From DASZMJ01 sp035551935 (lineage in GTDB: Bacteria > Planctomycetota > Planctomycetia > Isosphaerales > Isosphaeraceae), in assembly GCA_035551935.1 (NCBI GenBank), contig DASZMJ010000095.1:1-17356 (forward strand): DNA of 17,356 nt, in the 5' to 3' direction. Position numbers and translations under genes: made by a program. Numbering within the stretch: position 1 is the first letter of the stretch; each line of letters begins with the position of its first letter. Below, in pieces: positions 1 to 7,923 of this stretch. The notes under the pieces are model-generated. The model did no database searches and had not been told where the DNA came from. It saw nothing but the letters and a program-made list of their open reading frames with translations.

Positions 1-152
1 CGCGCGCCGAACGAACCCACCGGCCAGTTTGGTTCCGTTCGAGGAGGGGGCGGGGAATCGCGGCCGGGTGGCCCGGAGCGGGACGCCGAAGATCACCGGA
101 ACGCCTCTCATGGACTCATCGCCCCGCGACCCCCGCGGCAACCCGCACTCCC

Positions 153-181
153 TTGCAAACGGCCGCGGGGCGTCTTACGGT
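153..181 (+). promoter_or_regulatory. weak candidate sigma70-type promoter upstream of the hydrolase gene
   Basis: TTGCAA at 153-158 and TACGGT at 176-181 are separated by 17 bp, about 70 bp before the chosen hydrolase start at 251. Matches to consensus are partial (4/6 and 3/6), so this is only a plausible site in an otherwise GC-rich leader. Nothing else recognisable was seen in positions 1-250; the reading frame is open upstream of 251, but the residues there look like translated non-coding DNA. Confidence 0.25.
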
Positions 182-250
182 GGGCGCGGCGCCGGGGGGT
201 CGGCGGCGCGACCGGCCGAGGCGCGAGCACTTCGAAGGGGAGTTGATGCG

Positions 251-1780
251 ATGTCGAACTGTCTCCGATCCTGGGCCCTGATCGTCCTGGCCGCCGTCGC
301 GGCCGGGCCCGTCCTCGACGCGACGGCGGCGGACGGCCCGACGTTCACGAGGAAGGAGGACGTGATCTACGGCCGGAAGTTCGGCACGGCCTTGACGATG
401 GACGTCTTCACCCCCAAGGAGAAGGCCAACGGGATCGGCGTCGTCTTCGCCGTCAGCGGCGGCTGGTTCTCGTCGCACGAGGGCATCCCGATCGGCTTCA
501 TCACGCCGCTGACCGACCGCGGCTACACCGTCTTCGCCGTCGTCCACGGGAGCCAGCCGAAGTTCACCATCCCCGAAGTGCTCCAGGACATGAACCGGGC
601 GTTGCGGTTCATCCGGCACCACGCGAAGGACTACAACGTCGACCCCGACCGCCTCGGCATCTACGGCGGCTCGGCGGGCGGGCACCTGTCCTTGATGCAA
701 GGGGCGGCCGGCGACCTCGGCAACCCGAAGGCCAACGACCCGGTCGACCGCGAGTCGAGCCGAGTGCAGGCCGTCGCCTGCTTCTTCCCGCCGACCGACT
801 TCCTCAACTACGGCAAAGCCGGCGTCCACGCCATCGGCGCGGGCATCCTCGACGGCTTCCCCGCCCCGTTCGACTTCCGCGAGTACGTCCCGGCCAAGCG
901 CAAGTTCGTCGCGGTCGTCGACCCGGCCGAGATCGTGGCGACGGCGCGGCGGATCTCGCCCGCCTACCACGCCTCGGCCGACGACCCGCCCACGCTCATC
1001 CTCCACGGCGACGCCGACAACCTCGTCCCGATCCAGCAGGCCGAGCTGATGGTCGAGAAGCTCAAGCGGGCCGGCGTCGAGGCCAAGCTCGTCGTCAAGC
1101 CCGGCGCCGGGCACGGCTGGCCCGGTATCGATAAGGATATCCGCCAGTTCGCCGACTGGTTCGACGCGCACCTCAAGGACCGCGACAGGTCCGCCTCCTC
1201 GGCCGCCCTGCCGAGCCCCTGGGAACACCGCGACATCGGCGACGTGTCCGTCAAGGGGGACGCCCGCGACGCCGACGGCACCTTCGTCATCACCGGCACG
1301 CTCGACATCTGGGGCAAGGCGGATGGGTTCCATTATGTTTATCAAACGATGGAAGGCGACGGCGCGATCGTGGCGCGGGTGACGGCGTTGCAGGACACGA
1401 ACGTGCACGCCAAGGCCGGGGTGATGGTCCGCGAGTCGCTCGAGGCCGGTGCGCGGCACGCGACGATGGTCGACACGCCGGCCGACGGCACCCAGTTCCT
1501 GCGCCGGTTCGAGACGGGCGAGGTCACGAAGAACACCAACCCCGGGATCGACCGCGGCAAGCTGCCGCGCTGGCTGAAGCTCGTCCGCAAGGGGGACGAG
1601 TTCTCCGCCTTCGAGTCGGCCGACGGCGAGAGCTGGACCCTTGCCGGCACCGACACGGTCAAGATGCCGGCGAAGGTCCACGTCGGCCTCGTCGCCTCGT
1701 CGCACCAGCAGGACGTCACGAACACCTCGACCCTCGACCACGTCGCGATCACCCCGGACAAGAAGGAGGGGTCCCGATGA
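251..1780 (+). CDS. exported alpha/beta hydrolase (esterase-like) with C-terminal concanavalin-like domain
   Basis: Predicted 509-residue exported hydrolase. Residues 1-26 form a signal peptide (basic start, hydrophobic core, Ala-rich cleavage region ending ATA-AD). Residues about 35-315 form an alpha/beta-hydrolase fold: nucleophile elbow GGSAGG with Ser141, acid in HGDADNLVP (probably Asp256) and His288 in GAGHGW complete a normal triad. The overall look is of the BD-FAE/carboxylesterase group that deacylates sugars or small esters. Residues about 328-505 resemble the concanavalin-like/DUF1349 domain common in planctomycete secreted enzymes (for example the block VMVRESL), probably for carbohydrate binding. 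The start at 251 was chosen because AAGGGGAG lies 8 bp upstream and the signal peptide begins there; the frame is open for 74 more codons upstream but lacks such support. It overlaps the next gene by ATGA, so the two are likely co-translated. Substrate unknown. Confidence 0.88.
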   Translation: MSNCLRSWALIVLAAVAAGPVLDATAADGPTFTRKEDVIYGRKFGTALTMDVFTPKEKANGIGVVFAVSGGWFSSHEGIPIGFITPLTDRGYTVFAVVHGSQPKFTIPEVLQDMNRALRFIRHHAKDYNVDPDRLGIYGGSAGGHLSLMQGAAGDLGNPKANDPVDRESSRVQAVACFFPPTDFLNYGKAGVHAIGAGILDGFPAPFDFREYVPAKRKFVAVVDPAEIVATARRISPAYHASADDPPTLILHGDADNLVPIQQAELMVEKLKRAGVEAKLVVKPGAGHGWPGIDKDIRQFADWFDAHLKDRDRSASSAALPSPWEHRDIGDVSVKGDARDADGTFVITGTLDIWGKADGFHYVYQTMEGDGAIVARVTALQDTNVHAKAGVMVRESLEAGARHATMVDTPADGTQFLRRFETGEVTKNTNPGIDRGKLPRWLKLVRKGDEFSAFESADGESWTLAGTDTVKMPAKVHVGLVASSHQQDVTNTSTLDHVAITPDKKEGSR

Positions 1781-2718
1781 CGCCGAAGAAGGCCGCCGCC
1801 AGCCGCCGCGACTTCCTCCGGACGGCCGCCGGCCTCGCCGCGGCGGCCGGGGCCTTGCCCGCGACGACGGCCGCCGCCGAGCCGGCCGAGACCCTGCCGA
1901 CGATCGCCCTGGGCCCCCACCGCGTCACGCGGCTCATCATCGGCGGCAACCCGATTTATGGATATTCGCATTTCAACAAGCATTTTGACAAGCACTTGAC
2001 CGAGTGGCACACGCCCGACCGGGTGATGGAGCTGCTGAAGGCGTGCGCGGCGAGCGGGATCGACACGTTCCAGAACAGCTACGCCGAGCGGACCCTGGCC
2101 GACGTGGACCGCTACCGCGCCGAGGGGGGTCGGATGCAATGGCTCTGCCTCGGCAAGCCGGACTGGGACAAGCACCCCGAGCACGTCGACGACGCGGCGA
2201 AGCACGGCCCGATCGGCATCGCGCCGCACGGCTCGCTCGGCGAGCGGCTCCGTCGCCAGAAGAAGACGGGCGTGCTGGTCGACCTCCTGAAGCGCATCCG
2301 CGACCGCGGCGTGCTCGTCGGCCTCTCGGCGCACGACCCGGCCCTGATCGCCGAATCCGAGGAGCGCGGTTGGGATGTCGATTATTACATGTGCAGTCTC
2401 TACTACCTGACCCGTCCCCGCGAGGAGACGCGGGCCCTGGTGGGCGAGCTGCCCCTGGGCGAGGTCTACCTGGCGTCGGACCCGCCGCGGATGTTCGGGG
2501 TCATCCGCGCGACGAAGAAGCCCTGCCTGGCCTACAAGGTGCTGGCCGCCGGCCGTCGCGTCGCCACGCCGGCCGAGGTCCGTCGCGGCTTCGCCGAGGC
2601 GTTCGCCGGCATCAAGCCGACCGACGCGGTGATCGTCGGCATGTATCAACAGTTCAGCAATCAAGTCGCCGAGGACGCGGCGATCGTCCGCGAGCTCGGG
2701 GCGCCTGGGCGATCGTGA
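1777..2718 (+). CDS. Tat-exported aldo/keto-reductase-like TIM-barrel protein
   Basis: 313-residue protein beginning with a twin-arginine signal (SRRDFLRTAAG, residues 9-19, then an Ala-rich hydrophobic stretch to about 35). The rest reads as an aldo/keto-reductase-type barrel: the first-strand region RLIIGGNPIYG, the ACAASGIDTFQNSY segment that replaces the usual G-x-x-x-F-D-T-A-x-x-Y motif, LGKPDWD (Lys127), a strand with SAHDP (His186), and a C-terminal VGMYQQFSNQVAED segment like the AKR cofactor end. The usual catalytic Asp position appears to be Gln99, while a Tyr (102), Lys (127) and His (186) are present, so it may be a divergent or non-reductase member. The start overlaps the stop of the upstream hydrolase (ATGA), and AAGGAGGGG lies just upstream. 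Context suggests a role in processing a sugar or sugar ester outside the cytoplasm. Its last 58 bp overlap a convergent gene. Confidence 0.8.
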   Translation: MTPKKAAASRRDFLRTAAGLAAAAGALPATTAAAEPAETLPTIALGPHRVTRLIIGGNPIYGYSHFNKHFDKHLTEWHTPDRVMELLKACAASGIDTFQNSYAERTLADVDRYRAEGGRMQWLCLGKPDWDKHPEHVDDAAKHGPIGIAPHGSLGERLRRQKKTGVLVDLLKRIRDRGVLVGLSAHDPALIAESEERGWDVDYYMCSLYYLTRPREETRALVGELPLGEVYLASDPPRMFGVIRATKKPCLAYKVLAAGRRVATPAEVRRGFAEAFAGIKPTDAVIVGMYQQFSNQVAEDAAIVRELGAPGRS

Positions 2719-3221
2719 GGGGCGACGGCCCCGGAGGCGCGCCGGAGGGCGTCGTAGGCGGCGACGGTGGCGACGCCGAAGGCGGCGTGCTGGGCGACGG
2801 GCAGGGCGACCTGGCCGGCGTGCTGGCGCCAGACCGGGGGCATCAGGCCGAGGGCCGGGAGCCAGCCGAGGTAGCCGGCGGCCCAGGTCGCCAGGCCCAG
2901 CGCGACGCCGTCGGCCAGGGCCGGGCCGCCCCGGGGCCGCAGCGCCGCGTACAAGGCGCCGAAGGTCAGGCCGTAGCCGACCCCGAGCCCCCGCGAGGCG
3001 GCCGACTCGACGCCTTCGGGGATGCGGCGGCGGAGGCCCTCGGGGAGGGCGCCCTCGGCGCGTTCGACCATGAAGGGGCCGGGGTCGTGGCGGATCGGGG
3101 GCATGGTCCTGGGGGCGACCCGCTGGTTGACGGCCCGGAGGGCCTGCAAGAGGACCGTCCCGGCCAGCCCCGCCGCGGCCCCCAGGGCCAGCCGGCGCGG
3201 GAAGTCGTCTCGGCTTGACAT
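2661..3221 (-). CDS. four-helix membrane protein, DUF1440/YagU-like
   Basis: 186 residues starting MSSRDDFPRR. Hydrophobic segments lie at about 11-31, 79-94, 101-128 and 138-158, with a conserved-looking loop rich in Pro, Arg and Asp (PPIRHDPGPFMVE, residues 41-53) after helix 1 and LPALGLMPPVWRQH (121-134) between helices 3 and 4. This arrangement resembles the DUF1440/YagU family of inner-membrane proteins of unknown role; I am moderately sure of the family and know no function. The start was chosen where the hydrophobic N-terminus begins; longer upstream reading consists of low-complexity residues. The final 26 residues (161-186) are Pro/Ser/Ala-rich, lie beyond the last helix, and are encoded inside the 3' end of the convergent reductase-like gene. 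Confidence 0.7.
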   Translation of the reverse strand: MSSRDDFPRRLALGAAAGLAGTVLLQALRAVNQRVAPRTMPPIRHDPGPFMVERAEGALPEGLRRRIPEGVESAASRGLGVGYGLTFGALYAALRPRGGPALADGVALGLATWAAGYLGWLPALGLMPPVWRQHAGQVALPVAQHAAFGVATVAAYDALRRASGAVAPHDRPGAPSSRTIAASSAT

Positions 3222-3558
3222 GATCGCGCTCCGGGGTTCGAGGGATCGGCACCGGCCGCCGTCGGCCACCCGCCTTTCGGCGGCAAATCGGGGGCCGCGG
3301 CGGGCCCGACCCATCGGCCCCGGCGCCGACGGCGCCCGCGCCCGGCTTGACAGTCGGCGCCGGGCCCGAGGATACTGAGGTCCAGATAGAGAGAGAATCG
3401 ACCGCCGGCACGATGATCCCGCCGCCGGCACCGAGCCGCAGCCCCCCTCCGGTCTCGTCGGCGACGGGCCACCCCGGTCGTCGAGCCGAGCCGAGGGCCC
3501 ACTTCCGCCAGAGACATCCCCTGACGATGGCGTCCCAGCGACCCGGAAGGCCCGGATC
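3222..3558. other. gene-free divergent intergenic region
   Basis: 337 bp between the divergent starts of the DUF1440-like membrane protein and the hybrid kinase. I see no convincing coding sequence on either strand. It holds one good plus-strand promoter candidate (3347-3376) and otherwise ordinary GC-rich sequence with no long repeat. Confidence 0.7.
3347..3376 (+). promoter_or_regulatory. candidate sigma70 promoter for the hybrid kinase
   Basis: A perfect TTGACA at 3347-3352 is followed after 18 bp by GATACT at 3371-3376 (4/6 match to the -10 consensus). Transcription would start near 3383, giving a leader of about 175 nt before the kinase start at 3559. The local sequence downstream is less GC-rich (GATACTGAGG, then AGATAGAGAGAGAATC). 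It is the best promoter match in the left half of the window. Confidence 0.5.
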
Positions 3559-6366
3559 ATGATTGGAACCGCCTTGCTGGCGGACCACCTGGATGCACGC
3601 GCCGACGACATCCTCGCCGTCTGGCGGGCCGCGGTGGAACGCAGCCCGGACGTGCCCGACAGCGATGGGCTGTCGTACCGCGAGATCCTCGACCACGTGC
3701 CCGAGCTGCTCGACCGCCTGGCCGGGCGGCTCCGCGGCCGGCCGACCGACGCGGCGAGCGAGGGTCGCAAGCACGGCCGGGCCCGGTATCGCCAGGGCTA
3801 CGACATCGCCGCGGTCGTCGCCGAGCTGGGCCTGCTCCGCGGCGAGCTGAGCCGCGCGACGTTCGCCTACGCCCGCGAACACCCCTCCGACCTCGAGGGG
3901 CTGGAGGCCGTGCTGGCGGCCATCAACGATGTGCTGACCGAGGCGACCGCCGCGGCGGTCGCCCAGTTCCAGGAGGAGTCGCACGCGGCGCTGGAGGAGG
4001 CCCGGCGGGAGTCGGAGGCGAGCCGCGAGGCGACCCGACGGGCGCTGCTGGCGGCCGAGGGGGAACGCGCCAAGCTCGTCACGGTCCTCGAGTCGCTGCC
4101 GGTCTGCGTCTGGGTCTGCGACGCCGACGGGACGATGACCGCGATCAACCGCGAGGCCGAGCGGCTCCAGGGCTTCCCCGCCGAGGCGGTCGTCGGCTCG
4201 CTCGACGTCCGCCGGGCCGCGACGCACTACCGGATCGACCGGCCCGACGGCCGGGCGCTCGAGGCCGACGCGCTGCCGCTGGCCCGCGCCCTGCGGGGCG
4301 AGCCCGTCGAGGGCGAGGAGATCCACTGGCGGACCCCCGGCGGCGAGCGGATCATGCTCGTCGGCGCCGTGCCATTGCACGACGCGGCCGGCGCCCTGGC
4401 CGGGGCGATGGCGGTGGCCCAGGACATCACCGAGTTGAAGCGGGCCGAGGCGCGGCTGCGCGACCAGCTCGTCTTCAGCCGGACGATCACCGACAACCTC
4501 GCCAAGGCCGTCTTCGCCGTCGACCGCGACGGCCGGGTCTCGTTCGCCAACCCGGCCGCCGAGCGGATGTTCGGCTGGCCGGCGGCCGAGCTGCTGGGCC
4601 GCGACCTGCAGGCGACGATCCACCACACCCGCCCCGACGGCACCCCCCGGACCGCCGAGGAGTGCCCGCTGCTGTCGCCCTTGCGCGACGGCCGGACCGC
4701 CCGCGGCGACGACGTCTTCCTCCGCCGCGACGGGACGTTCGTCCCCGCCACCTTCTCCTCGGCGCCGATCGTCCGCGACGGCGCGGTCACCGGCGCCGTG
4801 ATGACCTGCCTGGACATCACCGACCGGAAGCGCCTCGAGGCCGAGCTGGCCGTGGCCGAGGCCCGGTCGCGGGCCATCGCCGAGCGGTCGCCGGTGATGA
4901 TCTGGCGGGCCGACGCCGAGGGCCACGTCGACTACGTCAACCAGACCTGGCGCGACTTCCGCGGCCGGCACGGCGCCGACGACGGCTGGGCCGACGGCAT
5001 CCACCCCGACGACTTCGAGGCCGCCGCCGCGGCCTTCGCCGCGGCCCTGGCCCGCCGCGAGTCGTTCGAGATCACCTACCGCCGCCGCCGCCACGACGGC
5101 CAGGACCGCTGGGTCACCGACCGCGTCACCCCCTACCACGACGCCGCCGGCCGGTTCCTCGGCCTGCTCGGCTCCTGCCTCGACATCACCGAGCGCGTCG
5201 AGCTGGAGGAGGCCCTCCAGCAGCAGCGCGAGCTCGCCGAGGAGTCGTCGCAGCACAAGACCCGGCTGCTCTCGGCCCTCTCGCACGACGCCCGCACCCC
5301 GTTGAACGCCGTCGTCCTCTCGGTCCAGCTCCTGGAGCTCTACCGCCGCGACGACGACGACCCCGAGGTCGTCCAGTGCCTGCGGACGATCCGCCACGCG
5401 GTCCGCAACGTCCTGGACCTGCTCGGCGACCTGCTGAACCTGACCAAGATCGACGCCGGCGCCCTGCCCGTCGAGACCTCCCACTTCGAGCTGGGGCCGG
5501 TGCTCGCCGAGTCGCTCTCGAGCATCGAGGTCCAGGCCCGCGTCAAGGGCCTCGACGTGCGGCTCGAGCCCGGCGACCTGGCCGCCGCGACGGTCGAGAC
5601 CGACCGCTCGAAGGTCAAGCAGGTCCTCTGCAACCTGCTCTCCAACGCGTTGCGGTACACCGAGCAGGGCCACATCCGCCTCCGCGCCGAACGTACCGCC
5701 GACCAGCTCCGGATCGCCGTCGAGGACACCGGCGTCGGCATCGCCCCGGCCGACCAGCAGCGGATCTTCGACGAGTTCGCCACGCTCGACCACGCCCGCC
5801 GGACCCCCGGCGAGGGGACCGGCCTGGGCCTGGCCATCTGCCGGCGGCTGGCCAACCTGCTCAAGGGGGAGATCACGCTGCGGAGCGAGCCCGGCCGTGG
5901 CAGCACCTTCACCCTGGCCCTGCCCGCCACGGTCCTCGCCGCCGCGCCCCGAGCCGCCGCCCCGAGCCCGACGAGCGACGAGCCCGCCGCCGCCACCGGC
6001 GCCATCCTCGTCGTCGAGGACCACCTGACCAGCCGCCAGACCCTCGCCAAGGTCCTCCGCCGCATGGGCTATCGCGCCCTGGAGGCCGGCAACGGCCGCG
6101 ATGCCCTCGACGTCGTCCGCCAGGAGCGACCCCTGGCCGTCCTGATGGACGTCAACATGCCCGTCATGGACGGCATCGACGCCACCCTGGCCCTCCGCGC
6201 CGACCCCGCGACCCGCGACCTCCCCATCTTCGCCCTGACCGGCGACGTCTCCGTCCTCAACCAGCGCCGGATCGCCGAGGCCGGCGTCGACGGCTACCTC
6301 GAGAAGCCCGTCACCTGGGACGCCCTGAAGCGCGCCCTCGAAGCCGTCACCAAGCGGGCCGATTGA
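3559..6366 (+). CDS. hybrid sensor histidine kinase with RsbRD-like N-terminus, three PAS domains and a receiver
   Basis: 935 residues, no signal peptide or membrane segment, so a cytoplasmic sensor. Order: RsbRD/RsbT-co-antagonist-like helical domain (about 5-125, including HGRARYRQGYDIAAVVAE); a charged coiled coil (about 135-172); PAS1 (174-300), PAS2 (305-430) and PAS3 (435-553), each ending in a DITE/DITD-type linker; HisKA with His576 in SALSHDARTPLN; HATPase with N-box NLLSNALRYT (692-701), DTGVGIA, FDEF and GTGLGLAI; receiver (815-930) with Glu820/Asp821, phospho-acceptor Asp864 in MDVNMPVMDG, Thr894 and Lys916 in EKPV. All catalytic residues are intact. The H-box has HD-A where HE-L is usual. 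GGAAGG lies 8 bp before the ATG. No separate response regulator or phosphotransfer gene lies nearby, so the output partner is elsewhere. The signal sensed cannot be read from the sequence. Confidence 0.93.
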   Translation: MIGTALLADHLDARADDILAVWRAAVERSPDVPDSDGLSYREILDHVPELLDRLAGRLRGRPTDAASEGRKHGRARYRQGYDIAAVVAELGLLRGELSRATFAYAREHPSDLEGLEAVLAAINDVLTEATAAAVAQFQEESHAALEEARRESEASREATRRALLAAEGERAKLVTVLESLPVCVWVCDADGTMTAINREAERLQGFPAEAVVGSLDVRRAATHYRIDRPDGRALEADALPLARALRGEPVEGEEIHWRTPGGERIMLVGAVPLHDAAGALAGAMAVAQDITELKRAEARLRDQLVFSRTITDNLAKAVFAVDRDGRVSFANPAAERMFGWPAAELLGRDLQATIHHTRPDGTPRTAEECPLLSPLRDGRTARGDDVFLRRDGTFVPATFSSAPIVRDGAVTGAVMTCLDITDRKRLEAELAVAEARSRAIAERSPVMIWRADAEGHVDYVNQTWRDFRGRHGADDGWADGIHPDDFEAAAAAFAAALARRESFEITYRRRRHDGQDRWVTDRVTPYHDAAGRFLGLLGSCLDITERVELEEALQQQRELAEESSQHKTRLLSALSHDARTPLNAVVLSVQLLELYRRDDDDPEVVQCLRTIRHAVRNVLDLLGDLLNLTKIDAGALPVETSHFELGPVLAESLSSIEVQARVKGLDVRLEPGDLAAATVETDRSKVKQVLCNLLSNALRYTEQGHIRLRAERTADQLRIAVEDTGVGIAPADQQRIFDEFATLDHARRTPGEGTGLGLAICRRLANLLKGEITLRSEPGRGSTFTLALPATVLAAAPRAAAPSPTSDEPAAATGAILVVEDHLTSRQTLAKVLRRMGYRALEAGNGRDALDVVRQERPLAVLMDVNMPVMDGIDATLALRADPATRDLPIFALTGDVSVLNQRRIAEAGVDGYLEKPVTWDALKRALEAVTKRAD

Positions 6367-6409
6367 TTGCTTTCCCTGCCATCTGCCCTCTGTCCTTCGC
6401 CCTTTTCCC

Positions 6410-7186
6410 TCACCTCCACACCGCCCAGGCCAACGCCGCCACGACCGCGATCGCGAGCACGCCCAGGAGGATCGGCCGCCAGGGACGGAGGCGGAGGCTC
6501 TGGAGCAGGATGGTGCGGAGGATGCGGCGGCCGTCGCGGAAGGCGCGGAGCTTGCTGACGGTGCCGGGGACGCGGGGGTGGTACGGCACGGGCTCCTCGA
6601 CGACGCGGAGGCCGCGGGCCACGGCCTCGCAGGCCAGCTCCGACTCGATCTCGAAGCCGGCCGATCGCACCCGGACCGCCTCGCGGAAGCGACGGCCGAA
6701 GACGCGGTAGCCCGAGAGCAGGTCGCCCGGCCCCCGGCCGATCAGGAGGCGGAAGGCCGACCGGATCAGGACGTTGCCGACCCCTCGCAGCGGCGACATC
6801 GCCCCCGCCTCGGCCACCGGCACCCGCGCGCCGACGGCCATGTCCGCCGCGCCGGCCAGGACGGGGGCCAGCAACGGGCCGACGGCGTCGGCCGGGTACG
6901 TGCCGTCGCCGTCGATCATGACCACGGCGTCGACGTCGGCCAGGGTCGCGAAGATCGCGCGGACGACGTGTCCCTTGCCCTGCTCGGCGACCGGCACGAC
7001 CCGGGCCCCGGCCGCCTCGGCCAGGGCCGCGGTGCCGTCGGTCGAGTTGTTGTCGAAGACCACGACGGCCGCCGCCGGCAACGCCGACCGCCACGACGCC
7101 ACGACGCCGGCGATCGCCGCCGCCTCGTTGAAGCACGGGATCGCGACGGCGACTCGGGGCGCGGCGCCGGGGGCCTGTTCGGTCAC
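6410..7186 (-). CDS. family 2 glycosyltransferase with C-terminal membrane anchor
   Basis: 258 residues starting at GTG (7184-7186), supported by AGGATAGG 8 bp upstream. It is a GT-A fold of the GT2/dolichyl-phosphate-mannose-synthase-like kind: nucleotide-binding start VAIPCFNEAAAI (residues 13-24), DNNSTDGT (45-52), the metal-binding D-x-D in MIDGDGTYPAD (Asp92, Asp94), LSGYRVFGRRF and the acceptor-side segment ESELACEA followed by VVEEPVPYHPR. One hydrophobic helix at the extreme C-terminus (about 239-256) would tether it to the membrane. It probably transfers a sugar from a nucleotide or polyprenyl-phosphate donor for envelope glycan or lipid synthesis; donor and acceptor are unknown. It is convergent with the hybrid kinase (43 bp apart) and divergent from the small membrane protein at 7385. 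Confidence 0.88.
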   Translation of the reverse strand: MTEQAPGAAPRVAVAIPCFNEAAAIAGVVASWRSALPAAAVVVFDNNSTDGTAALAEAAGARVVPVAEQGKGHVVRAIFATLADVDAVVMIDGDGTYPADAVGPLLAPVLAGAADMAVGARVPVAEAGAMSPLRGVGNVLIRSAFRLLIGRGPGDLLSGYRVFGRRFREAVRVRSAGFEIESELACEAVARGLRVVEEPVPYHPRVPGTVSKLRAFRDGRRILRTILLQSLRLRPWRPILLGVLAIAVVAALAWAVWR

Positions 7187-7384
7187 AAACCGATCCTATC
7201 CTGGACGTTCGGCGACGCCACCGGGCCGAGGGGGCCGTCGCCCGGCGATTGTCGCACGACCGCCCCGCCCCGGCAACCCGGAGCAGTGTCGCGTGGCGGA
7301 CCGACGGCGGGGACGGTAGGATAGGGGGACAGCGGGGCGAGGCCGCTGCGATCCGGATCGAGGGCGCGTGGCGGGGCCGGGCCG

Positions 7385-7915
7385 ATGTCCTTCAGCGCGA
7401 TGATCGTGCCGTTCCTGATCTACTGGCTGGCCCTGTTCGTGACGACCTACATCACGGTCGAGTACGGCCAGAACTGGCTCTACGCCGAGCCCACGCGCCA
7501 CTTCCCGATCAAGGTGGCGGTCGGCACGTTCGCCCTGGCGGCCTTGCTGACGGTGCTGCCGCTGGAATACGCGACGATGTTCACCACCAGCAAGCACTGG
7601 CTGCTGCTTCAGGCGGTGATCTGGTTCGTGGTCTTCACCCTGCTCTTCGAGTTCCACCCGCCGCATGCGTTCGTGATCTCGGTGGTGATGATCTTGACGA
7701 TCCCCGGCCTGGCGTCGATGGCCGTCGGCAGCCTGCGCGAGTCGCGACGGCCGGCGACGATCGCGACCCCGACGGTCGCCCCGCTCGGCCCCCGGCCCTC
7801 CGGCGGGGCCGCGCCGACGACCAAGACGATCACGCCCCCCGACCAGGCCCGGCCGGCCGGCCCGGGCGTGATCCCGAAGCCGCCGCCGCCGCCCCCCGAG
7901 GAAGAACCGGAGTGA
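7385..7915 (+). CDS. small membrane protein with Pro-rich cytoplasmic tail, function unknown
   Basis: 176 residues. Four hydrophobic helices lie at about 5-25, 42-60, 72-89 and 93-115, followed by a 60-residue tail rich in Pro, Ala and Thr that ends in a run of prolines and glutamates (165-176). I do not recognise a named family. The tail after RESRR (118-122) is positively charged at the membrane edge, which suggests it faces the cytoplasm. The stop (7913-7915) is 8 bp before the hisC ATG, or overlaps a possible hisC GTG start by GTGA, so it is the first gene of the hisC transcription unit. No obvious link with histidine synthesis is visible. Confidence 0.75.
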   Translation: MSFSAMIVPFLIYWLALFVTTYITVEYGQNWLYAEPTRHFPIKVAVGTFALAALLTVLPLEYATMFTTSKHWLLLQAVIWFVVFTLLFEFHPPHAFVISVVMILTIPGLASMAVGSLRESRRPATIATPTVAPLGPRPSGGAAPTTKTITPPDQARPAGPGVIPKPPPPPPEEEPE

Positions 7916-7923
7916 ACCCGAGC

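Noticed and set aside
1342..6024. Very long open frame on the minus strand (over 1500 codons) antisense to the hydrolase, reductase-like and kinase genes
   Set aside because: Its residues are a Gly/Val/Arg/Asp/Ala-rich mixture with no domain motif, and it runs antisense to several genes with intact catalytic motifs. It is the expected by-product of third-position GC bias.
6367..6409. Pyrimidine-rich gap between the convergent kinase and glycosyltransferase, considered as a terminator
   Set aside because: It has T- and C-runs but no stem preceding them on either strand, so an intrinsic terminator cannot be supported.
7195..7325. Inverted copies CCTATCCT (7195-7202) and AGGATAGG (7318-7325) flanking the divergent region before the small membrane protein
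   Set aside because: The first copy is explained as the ribosome-binding site of the glycosyltransferase gene; the second has no good -35 partner, so a paired regulatory function is not supported.
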